DNA of 5,326 nucleotides, taken from NCBI GenBank assembly GCA_947303535.1, contig CAMYYQ010000117.1, positions 1 to 5,326 on the forward strand. The letters are read 5' to 3'. Under the pieces are notes generated by a model. It did no database searches. It was given only the letters and a program-made list of their open reading frames with translations, and was not told where the DNA came from. The DNA is from an uncultured Ruminococcus sp. (lineage in GTDB: Bacteria > Bacillota_A > Clostridia > Oscillospirales > Ruminococcaceae). Of the stretch, positions 1 to 5,326 are shown piece after piece. The first letter of the stretch is position 1. Each line of letters begins with the position of its first letter. The position numbers and the translations under genes were made by a program.

Positions 1-16
1 TTTTTTTGTTGCTGAC

Positions 17-35
17 GGACGGATAATATCCGCCC
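17..35. repeat. GC-rich imperfect palindrome, possible interspersed repeat fragment
   Basis: GGACGGATA and TATCCGCCC pair with a single mismatch around one central base. The GC content contrasts with the AT-rich DNA next to it, and the block reads GTAGGGGCGGATA on the minus strand, a style that I recall from small interspersed palindromes of gut Clostridia. A run of seven T begins the window just outside it. It lies past the mannanase terminator, where nothing else is encoded. Whether it is truly repeated in the genome cannot be seen from one copy. Confidence 0.4.
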
Positions 36-69
36 CTACTTTTGAATCCTATTCATACATTCATCAGAT

Positions 70-105
70 AAAAACAAACCCGAAAGAAAACACTCTTTCG
101 GGTTT
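70..105 (-). terminator. Intrinsic terminator after the mannanase gene
   Basis: AAACCCGAAAG (76-86) and CTTTCGGGTTT (95-105) form a perfect 11-bp stem around an 8-nt loop. On the minus strand it is followed by GTTTTTATC (T run at 70-74) and starts 13 nt past the TGA stop. The plus-strand side after the stem is also T-rich, so the structure might terminate in both directions. Confidence 0.88.
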
Positions 106-118
106 ATTCATTTTATTA

Positions 119-2239
119 TCACTTGGTTGACGGTGTAAGGTCTTTTACCTTGCCGAGGAGGAATTCCTGTATGCGCAGTGCGTCGTTGGAAGTGATGCCC
201 TTGCTGCTCTTGTCAACGTCGCCGTTTGCTTCGCCCAGCTCAGTAATGTGATTCTTGTCTGTACACTTTATGACGAACTTGTCCGGATTTGCAAGTGACT
301 GCATGATAAGTACAACATCAGACATATCTATCTCGCCGTCACAGTTTGTATCACCGTACTTCTTAGCTGCTACAGCAGGTGTGGAAGAAGTTGTGGCAGT
401 AGTCGTAGTTGTTACAGGCTTTGTAGTAGTAATCGTTGTTGTGCTTGTGGCAGGTTCAGAGCTTCCCTTGTAAAGGTCCTTTGGCAGCTCTGAAAGTGTG
501 ATACAGAAATCGCTCTTGTAAAGCTCCTTGAATGTATCGGGATCCTGATACTCCTTGCCGCAAAGGAAGTGTGCCTGCTCCGAATCGTACCACGGGCAGA
601 AGTACAGCCAGTAAGCGTGTTCTACCTGCATATTGTTAAGGCTCGGGCATGAATCGTTCTCAGGCATTGATACCATTTTATTGCCCTTGACGAATTTATT
701 CAGAGTATAGAATATACCAGCCTCAGCGTCCTCGTTAGGAGTTCCCTGCTGCTTGCCGTCGTGGCGGTTGTACTGGCAGTTGTACTTATCAAAGCCTACG
801 ATATCTACCTTGTCATCACCTGAGTACCACTTTGCTGAGCTGTCAGACCATGCATAGAGGTTCTGCTCCCATATAAGGTTGTGGAGTCCATATTCGTTTG
901 TGAGAGTATCCTGCAAGAAGTTCCAGAGCTTGTTGTATACTACTGCGCCCTCCTTGGACCACCAGAACCATGCTCCAGAACCGTCGATAGGATCATCGGT
1001 ATGGCTTGGATTTCCCTCAGCTTCATGGAATGGACGGAATATTACAGGTACGCCTGCGTCCTGAAGCTTTTTCAGCTCAGCTGCAAGATTTTTCATACAG
1101 AGCTGGAAGTAATCATACTCCATAGTTCCCTTTACCATGCAGTTTGCAGTTACGAAGTCTGTATTCTGTGTATAAGTTGTCTTTGCGAAGTCAAGAGGCT
1201 CACCAAGAGTGTAGTCAGCCTTTGTAGTAGGAACATTTACGTGCCATGAAGCTGTACATATTCCGTTTTTCTTAGTAGCCCAGTCGATCATACGCTGTGC
1301 AACGCCGTCGTCCCATGCATAGCAAGGACAGTAGCTTCCGAAATCAAAGCCGCGTATAGCAGGCTCTTCGCCTGTGAGCTCCTTGATGTATCTTACTTCA
1401 TAGTTATAGTCGTTATATGTATAGTTGCGATTCTGAGTGCTGTAGGTATAGACCTGTCCGTCAGGACCTGTACAGTGCCACGGGAACTTCTCGCCCTGCT
1501 CGGTCTTGTCCCAGCTCTCCTGGTCGATAACGTACTCAACGCCGTCCTGATCTACGCACTTGTTTGCATTTGCGTCATAGCGGATAGTAGTTTCAACAGC
1601 GTGACCGCCGCCGTATATCTCCTGCTGTCCCGAAAGGATATGCTTACCGTAAACGCTCTTGAGATACTTCATAAGAGCTTTTGTCTCGGGAGTAGCCTTA
1701 GCGTCCACAGTAGTGCCGCTTGCCTTTGAAAGATCAGGGAACTGTGCATTATCCACCGTTACCTTATCAATAGCCATATAACCGTACTCACTTATGAACT
1801 CGATAGTGTTAACGCCCTTGTTCATACGTACCATTCCGAAATCATAGTCTGTCCACTTGTCCGAATAAGCAGCCTGTGTCGTGTACTTAACTCCGTTGAT
1901 CTTTACAGCCTGCTGTCTGCCGCCCTCATTGAGTATCTGTGCTCCGCGGACAACGATAGAATACATACCGTCCTCGGGAACAGTTACCTCAAATGATGCA
2001 GGCTGAGCTGTGAGATAATAGAATCCCTCGCCTGAGTATCCCGGTATCTCTGTCTGATAGATAGATGTCCACAGGTCTGCCCCCTTCATCTTTTCGCCCT
2101 CGATAGTGTAAGGGAAAGCTGTAGCAGCAGTTGCCTCACCTGCTGCGATAGCATTGAAAAGACCTGTTGAACTACACTGTACAGCTGCCATGACTCCCGC
2201 AGCAGCAAGTGCGATCGCTTTTCTTAACTTGCTTTTCAT
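119..2239 (-). CDS. Secreted CBM35-GH26 beta-mannanase with C-terminal dockerin
   Basis: This 706-residue protein is predicted to be an extracellular endo-beta-1,4-mannanase anchored in a cellulosome. Residues 1 to about 33 are a signal peptide (MKSKLRK, an Ala-rich core, likely cleavage after AIAA). Residues about 43-167 look like a CBM35 (TIEGE start, GYSGEGFYYL, MAIDKVTVD end). Residues about 181-589 are GH26: SGQQE, PAIRGFDF, the acid/base Glu406 in FRPFHE, and the likely nucleophile Glu527 in SMPENDS. A Thr-rich linker (593-624) leads to a dockerin (628-696). I chose the ATG at 2239 because AGGAGG lies 9 nt before it and the signal peptide begins there; the in-frame TTG at 2272 lies in a 5'-UTR hairpin and upstream of the ribosome site. 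Stop is TGA. An aromatic-rich stretch (about 211-279) is longer than I expect in simple GH26 enzymes. Mannanase is the usual GH26 activity, but xylan-type activities exist in the family, so substrate is inferred. Confidence 0.95.
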   Translation of the reverse strand: MKSKLRKAIALAAAGVMAAVQCSSTGLFNAIAAGEATAATAFPYTIEGEKMKGADLWTSIYQTEIPGYSGEGFYYLTAQPASFEVTVPEDGMYSIVVRGAQILNEGGRQQAVKINGVKYTTQAAYSDKWTDYDFGMVRMNKGVNTIEFISEYGYMAIDKVTVDNAQFPDLSKASGTTVDAKATPETKALMKYLKSVYGKHILSGQQEIYGGGHAVETTIRYDANANKCVDQDGVEYVIDQESWDKTEQGEKFPWHCTGPDGQVYTYSTQNRNYTYNDYNYEVRYIKELTGEEPAIRGFDFGSYCPCYAWDDGVAQRMIDWATKKNGICTASWHVNVPTTKADYTLGEPLDFAKTTYTQNTDFVTANCMVKGTMEYDYFQLCMKNLAAELKKLQDAGVPVIFRPFHEAEGNPSHTDDPIDGSGAWFWWSKEGAVVYNKLWNFLQDTLTNEYGLHNLIWEQNLYAWSDSSAKWYSGDDKVDIVGFDKYNCQYNRHDGKQQGTPNEDAEAGIFYTLNKFVKGNKMVSMPENDSCPSLNNMQVEHAYWLYFCPWYDSEQAHFLCGKEYQDPDTFKELYKSDFCITLSELPKDLYKGSSEPATSTTTITTTKPVTTTTTATTSSTPAVAAKKYGDTNCDGEIDMSDVVLIMQSLANPDKFVIKCTDKNHITELGEANGDVDKSSKGITSNDALRIQEFLLGKVKDLTPSTK
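279..355 (-). repeat. Dockerin first-repeat DNA, copy 1 (mannanase)
   Basis: This 77-bp stretch matches 2576-2652 in the lyase gene at 66 of 77 bases, with a 24-bp exact core (317-340). It encodes the calcium loop with Asp630, Asn632, Asp634 and Asp641, then the helix DVVLIMQSLANP. The likeness reflects a shared dockerin module, either by common descent or by gene conversion. Confidence 0.85.
368..463 (-). repeat. Thr-rich linker between GH26 and dockerin
   Basis: About 32 codons (residues 593-624 of the mannanase) encode mostly Thr with Ser, Pro, Ala and Val. The DNA is a low-complexity run of ACN codons. Such linkers give flexible, often glycosylated spacers in Ruminococcus cellulosomal enzymes. 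On the opposite strand it creates false Val-rich frames. Confidence 0.85.
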
Positions 2240-2248
2240 GTTATATAT

Positions 2249-2254
2249 CCTCCT
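2249..2254 (-). promoter_or_regulatory. Ribosome binding site of the mannanase (decides the start)
   Basis: AGGAGG on the minus strand sits 9 nt upstream of the ATG at 2237-2239. It is a full anti-Shine-Dalgarno match. It settles the start at the ATG and excludes the in-frame TTG 33 nt further upstream, which would put the ribosome site inside the coding region. Confidence 0.93.
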
Positions 2255-2255
2255 T

Positions 2256-2275
2256 TTATTGGAAAGCTCCAATAA
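2256..2275 (-). promoter_or_regulatory. Short stem-loop in the mannanase 5' leader
   Basis: TTATTGGA and TCCAATAA form a perfect 8-bp stem closed by a 4-nt loop (GCTT on the minus strand). The hairpin begins about 6 nt after the predicted transcription start and ends 1 nt before AGGAGG. Its position fits a 5' mRNA-stabilising hairpin, or a structure that affects ribosome access. It is too small to be a known riboswitch class. The function is inferred from position only. Confidence 0.6.
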
Positions 2276-2287
2276 TTCTTTAATCTT

Positions 2288-2316
2288 ATTATACTTTCTT
2301 TTAAGCTCAATGTCAA
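2288..2316 (-). promoter_or_regulatory. Consensus sigma-A promoter of the mannanase gene
   Basis: On the minus strand TTGACA (2311-2316) and TATAAT (2288-2293) are separated by exactly 17 bp, so both hexamers and the spacing match the housekeeping consensus perfectly. Transcription would start near 2281, giving a leader of about 41 nt before the ATG at 2239. The promoter lies downstream of the lyase terminator, so the mannanase appears to have its own transcript. Such a strong core promoter suggests either high constitutive output or control by a repressor; the sequence does not say which. Confidence 0.88.
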
Positions 2317-2350
2317 CACTTTATCTATCTTTAAATGTAAAAAATCTGTT

Positions 2351-2377
2351 ATAATTTAAGTGTACGACTTAAATTAT
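2351..2377. promoter_or_regulatory. AT-rich 10-bp inverted repeat, possible operator
   Basis: ATAATTTAAG (2351-2360) and CTTAAATTAT (2368-2377) are perfect inverted repeats around a 7-nt spacer. The element lies between the lyase terminator and the mannanase promoter, with its near edge 34 bp upstream of the -35 hexamer. That is a plausible position for an activator or regulator site. It could instead act as a weak back-up hairpin for the lyase transcript, since a T-rich run follows a few bases later on the minus strand. No regulator is encoded in the window to pair with it. Confidence 0.45.
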
Positions 2378-2378
2378 G

Positions 2379-2410
2379 AAAAAAGGAACCTGATGGGGGT
2401 GAGGTTCCTT
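2379..2410 (-). terminator. Intrinsic terminator after the pectate lyase gene
   Basis: On the minus strand AAGGAACCT and AGGTTCCTT form a perfect 9-bp stem (2402-2410 with 2383-2391) around a 10-nt C-rich loop, and a run of T follows directly (six T including the last two stem bases). It lies 35 nt beyond the TAA stop at 2446-2448. It should end the lyase transcript before the mannanase promoter. The tract is short, so some read-through is possible. Confidence 0.8.
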
Positions 2411-2445
2411 CTTCCATTGTATCATTTATTTGGAGCCCGATCATA

Positions 2446-5326
2446 TTATGATTCGGGGAGAGTGGGTATGAGATGCAGGAGATACTTCTGGATAGCCAGT
2501 GCATCGCCGTTGGTTATGCCGTTGCCTCTTTGGTTAACATCTGCATTTGCAAGGTTTTCAGGAGCTATCTGATACTTGTTAGGATTTGCAAGACTCTGCA
2601 TGATAAGCACGATATCAGACATATCTATCTCGCCGTCGCCGTTTGCATCACCTGCCACGCCGTTATTCTTAGGAAGTGTAGTCGATGTTACTGTAGTGGT
2701 CGTTGTAGTAGTGGTTGTTGTGGTCGTTGCGGAAGTGGTGGTCTGTACAGGGTTTGATGTACCGTTTGCGTAAGGGTCGGAAGTTGCAGTCTGCTTGACT
2801 CCGCTGCTCATATGATAACCGATGTTCTTGTACGCGCTGCCTGACGCTGTTTCAGCAAAACCGTCCGTCTTTGGTGAGCCGTCTGCATTTCTCCACGCCT
2901 TGTGGAAATCAGTTCCCATAGCAGCAACGTTAAGTGTAATAAAGTCACTGTCCGCAGGAGTAATGATATCGCCCAGCTTTGCGCCGTTAGTCATGGTCGT
3001 ATTCGACTTTGCATAATAATACTTGCTGTTGTAGTAAATGGAATTGACCATATTTCCGACAAACTTATCATTTGAGACTTTGATGCCTGCCGCATTTGTC
3101 TTTGAGACCTTGCCTGTATTGATGTACGACATCATACCATTGAAGGTCGCAGATGTATCGCAGCGGTATACCATGTAGTTAGCCTTACCCTTGCCGCCGA
3201 TACCGTTGTTGTACGCGGTACAGTTCTTCATATCGCCGAATTTCGGGTTATTATTGTCTGTAAAGCCGCAGTTGAGGTTCTCAAACGCGAGGCAGTTCTC
3301 TACGATATGGCGTGTGCCCACACCGCCGCCGCCAAGCTTGAAGCCGTTGCCGTCACAGTCGCCGTAGCCCTTGCCGCTTTCTGTGAAGCCGTTGCGGAAT
3401 GCGATACAGTTCTTAATTGTTACCACACCAATAGGACCTGTAGCTTCCTTAGCGTATAAGTCCCAGCCGTCGTCAGAGTTGCAGTATGAGATACAGCCGT
3501 CGAATACATTTCCCTCACCGCAGGTAAGCTTTGCAGCAAATCCGTCTGCATTTTCCATTGTGGCATCATCACAGTTATTGCGCGATGTGCAGTTCTTCAC
3601 AAGGTTGTTGGTAGGCCACTGTGCAACAGTATTGTATGAGCCGTTATATCTTGATATCTGGAGTCCTGTATCCTGGTTTCCCTCAAATATCATCTTTTCG
3701 ATGATATTATTATCGCCTGAGAGGAGCATACCGTTGTCGCCTGCATTTGCTACAGTGAAGCCGTAGAAGTGCCAGTATGAACCGTCAAGGACAAATCCGC
3801 GGTTTGCACCGTCAACAGCCTGTCCTGTAAAGTCAAACTTTACCTCAGCATCGGGATAAGCAGCAATTGTCTTATATGCGCCTGCCTTACCTGCGTTGCT
3901 CTCCTCTATCATAATAGTTGAAGTATATTTATATGTACCTGCAAGGAGATATATAGTGCCGCCTGCGGGTACTGACTTTATAGCTGTAAGAACGTCAGTA
4001 GGCGAATTTGCAGTCCTGCCGTCTCCGCCGCCGTTTGGTGAAGCGAAGATGATATTTCCGCCTGTTACGGGAGTTACCACAGGAGCAGATGTAGTTGTCG
4101 ATGAAGCTGTAGTCGTGGTAGTAGTTATATCAGTAGCTACGGGCTGAGTAACAGTGGTAGTCGTTACCACAGGTGCAGGAGTATTGTCCTCCTTGAAGCC
4201 GCTTCCGATAGCTGTTACGCTTCCCTTGTATGCCACAAGTGCGGATTTGAGCCCCTGATTGACTGCATAGCTCTCATCGTCCACAGCATTGTTGAACTGC
4301 CATTTGAAGTCGCCGCCGTCAACTCGTCCTGCCTTTGATGTAACTATTGCAGGCACATCGCTTGCATTGTCGGGAGTATAGCTGTACATCACACTTGATG
4401 TATCAAAATTGTTATATGAAGTTCCGCCGCTCTTTGCCTTTACGTCGGAACCTATCTTCTCTGTTCTTGAAGAAGCCTCATATGCGTCAAAATCAGTATT
4501 GTTCTGCTGATAAGTTGTATAAGCCTTCTGACCTGTCATAATATTGCCGAAGGACTTGATAACGCCGCCTGCTTCACCTGAGAATGTACCGCCTGTGATA
4601 TCGTCAGAGCCCTGCATGGATATAAGCATAGGATATTTGCAGTTTCTGAAATAATTATTCTCAACGAAGCATGAAGCTCCCATTGTTACGCCTACACCGT
4701 ACTTGGCATTGCCGTCAAAATAGTTGTTGTAGCAATGTACCGAACAAGTCCTTATTCTGGGATGGCGTGAGTCTGAGTGGTCATACCAGTTGTGGTGGTA
4801 TGTGATATAATTATCCGTAGACTCAGACTTCATACCCTGCAAGTTGCACTTGCCGTTGTCCCAGAAGTGGTTATAGGAATGAGTTATATATGTAGATGTC
4901 TTGGTATCAAGTGCTCCGTCGCCCTTTACCTGATCTGCATCGGAGCCTGCATCGCCATAGAAGAAATCACAGTTATGTACCCATACATGGTCATTATTCT
5001 GCTGTAAGCCGCAGTCATCGCCCTCATTGCTGTTGCAGTTCATAAAGCCGAGATTTCTCACCTCAACGTTTGAACAGTTCTTCAAAACGAGACCGAAGCC
5101 GTTAAGAGTAGCATCGCTGCCTATTCCCTCAACGGTACAGCCTGCCTTGACCGTATCCATCATAAGGTCGCCTTTAGTGAGAACTGAGGGATCTGTTATA
5201 TTACCGATGAAGCGAATATTCAACGGTCTTGATTCTTTACCTTTCTTGTAGCCTGTAATGATGTTCTGAACGCCTGTAAGAGTCTCTGCTCCCTTACCGG
5301 TAGCATCAATACTTGCCGTAACGCTG
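2446..5326 (-). CDS. PL1-PL9 two-module pectate lyase with dockerin (5' end outside window)
   Basis: This is a partial gene: 959 codons are visible, counted here from the first whole codon at 5325, and the frame is open to the window edge. The signal peptide and start of PL1 are missing. Residues 1 to about 375 are a PL1 beta-helix lyase, shown by NVEVRNLGF, HVWVHNCDF, GKCNLQG, YHHNWYDHSDSRHPRIR and YNNYFDG; Arg187 in RHPRIR is the expected catalytic base. A Thr/Pro/Val linker (about 380-421) leads to PL9 (about 424-840). By recall of Erwinia Pel9A, Asp594, Asp618, Asp619 and Asp622 (SDDGWD) match its calcium ligands with the same spacing, and Lys663 in GNGFKLGG matches its catalytic Lys. A second linker holds 12 consecutive Thr, followed by a dockerin (about 890-952) and a TAA stop. 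The likely reaction is calcium-dependent beta-elimination of polygalacturonate by both modules, outside the cell in a cellulosome. Both active sites look intact. Confidence 0.93.
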   Translation of the reverse strand, partial: SVTASIDATGKGAETLTGVQNIITGYKKGKESRPLNIRFIGNITDPSVLTKGDLMMDTVKAGCTVEGIGSDATLNGFGLVLKNCSNVEVRNLGFMNCNSNEGDDCGLQQNNDHVWVHNCDFFYGDAGSDADQVKGDGALDTKTSTYITHSYNHFWDNGKCNLQGMKSESTDNYITYHHNWYDHSDSRHPRIRTCSVHCYNNYFDGNAKYGVGVTMGASCFVENNYFRNCKYPMLISMQGSDDITGGTFSGEAGGVIKSFGNIMTGQKAYTTYQQNNTDFDAYEASSRTEKIGSDVKAKSGGTSYNNFDTSSVMYSYTPDNASDVPAIVTSKAGRVDGGDFKWQFNNAVDDESYAVNQGLKSALVAYKGSVTAIGSGFKEDNTPAPVVTTTTVTQPVATDITTTTTTASSTTTSAPVVTPVTGGNIIFASPNGGGDGRTANSPTDVLTAIKSVPAGGTIYLLAGTYKYTSTIMIEESNAGKAGAYKTIAAYPDAEVKFDFTGQAVDGANRGFVLDGSYWHFYGFTVANAGDNGMLLSGDNNIIEKMIFEGNQDTGLQISRYNGSYNTVAQWPTNNLVKNCTSRNNCDDATMENADGFAAKLTCGEGNVFDGCISYCNSDDGWDLYAKEATGPIGVVTIKNCIAFRNGFTESGKGYGDCDGNGFKLGGGGVGTRHIVENCLAFENLNCGFTDNNNPKFGDMKNCTAYNNGIGGKGKANYMVYRCDTSATFNGMMSYINTGKVSKTNAAGIKVSNDKFVGNMVNSIYYNSKYYYAKSNTTMTNGAKLGDIITPADSDFITLNVAAMGTDFHKAWRNADGSPKTDGFAETASGSAYKNIGYHMSSGVKQTATSDPYANGTSNPVQTTTSATTTTTTTTTTTTVTSTTLPKNNGVAGDANGDGEIDMSDIVLIMQSLANPNKYQIAPENLANADVNQRGNGITNGDALAIQKYLLHLIPTLPES
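2576..2652 (-). repeat. Dockerin first-repeat DNA, copy 2 (pectate lyase)
   Basis: This is the partner of 279-355, with its exact core at 2614-2637. It encodes GDANGDGEIDMSD and the helix DIVLIMQSLANP. The differences are spread along the stretch and several are at third codon positions, which fits ordinary divergence under protein constraint. Confidence 0.85.
2677..2742 (-). repeat. Poly-Thr linker between PL9 and dockerin
   Basis: The linker contains 12 consecutive Thr codons (2692-2727) using mixed ACA, ACC and ACT codons, flanked by further Thr and Ser. It separates the PL9 module from the dockerin. The codon repeat is a candidate for length change between strains. Confidence 0.85.
4063..4188 (-). 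repeat. Thr/Pro/Val linker between PL1 and PL9
   Basis: About 42 codons of low-complexity sequence, with short Thr runs broken by PVV, PVA and SAPVV, join the two lyase modules. The linker marks a clear module border and supports the reading of the gene as a fusion of two separate folds rather than one long beta-helix. Confidence 0.83.

Noticed and set aside
255..473. Val-rich plus-strand frames opposite the linkers (also at 2576-2773 and 3896-4147)
   Set aside because: Their poly-Val segments are the reverse complement of Thr codons, so they are shadows of the real linkers.
2149..2239. Lipoprotein signal in the mannanase (Cys22 in AVQCSS)
   Set aside because: The residues before the Cys do not fit a lipobox (Gln at -1), and a normal signal peptidase site AIAA follows; a dockerin also makes membrane lipid anchoring unlikely.
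2240..2272. In-frame TTG start giving an 11-residue longer mannanase
   Set aside because: It lies inside the leader hairpin and upstream of AGGAGG, and the added residues MELSNKRRIYN would disturb a clean signal peptide that begins at the ATG.
2327..2355. Plus-strand TATAAT at 2350-2355 as a promoter
   Set aside because: No -35 match lies at a suitable distance (ATCTTT at 17 bp), and no plus-strand gene follows. The hexamer is part of the AT-rich inverted repeat.
2240..2445. Operon of pectate lyase and mannanase
   Set aside because: A terminator after the lyase and a perfect promoter before the mannanase, within a gap of about 206 bp, indicate separate transcription units.
2440..2452. Small palindrome ATCATA-T-TATGAT over the lyase stop codon
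   Set aside because: The arms are only 6 bp with a single central base, so no stable hairpin forms, and such AT-rich matches are expected by chance.
2360..2572. Plus-strand frame of 70 codons starting in the intergenic region
   Set aside because: It runs through the lyase terminator and into the dockerin on the opposite strand. It has no ribosome site and no recognisable protein pattern.

Overview
The window looks like accessory plant-cell-wall-degradation DNA from a cellulosome-producing Ruminococcus, closest in style to R. flavefaciens and its relatives. The genus call rests on three things: both genes end in a dockerin of the R. flavefaciens type (first repeat GEIDMSD[VI]VLIMQSLANP, second repeat ending GIT..DAL.IQ..LL), the linkers are very Thr-rich, and the DNA is moderately AT-rich with strong AGGAGG and sigma-A signals. 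The species cannot be fixed from the sequence alone.

Layout: everything real is on the minus strand, so the biological order runs from right to left. Positions 5326 to 2446 hold a pectate lyase whose 5' end lies outside the window. Its order is PL1 module, Thr-rich linker, PL9 module, poly-Thr linker, dockerin. Its transcript is closed by a hairpin terminator at 2379-2410. The intergenic stretch 2411-2240 carries an AT-rich inverted repeat, a perfect-consensus promoter (TTGACA, 17 bp, TATAAT), a short 5'-UTR stem-loop and a strong Shine-Dalgarno. These serve the second gene, at 2239-119: a signal peptide, CBM35, GH26 beta-mannanase, Thr linker and dockerin. That gene ends in a second intrinsic terminator at 70-105. 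Positions 1-69 hold no gene, only a GC-rich palindrome (17-35) that may be part of an interspersed repeat.

How they work together: both proteins should be secreted and plugged by their dockerins into the same class of cohesin, because their first dockerin repeats are almost identical. One attacks pectate (two beta-helix lyase modules of different families in one chain), the other attacks beta-mannan. The signals between them argue for two separate transcription units rather than an operon. Nothing here points to a wholly new system. The points most worth a second look are the two-lyase fusion, the 13-residue second dockerin loops, the aromatic-rich insertion in the GH26 module and the regulatory cluster between the genes.
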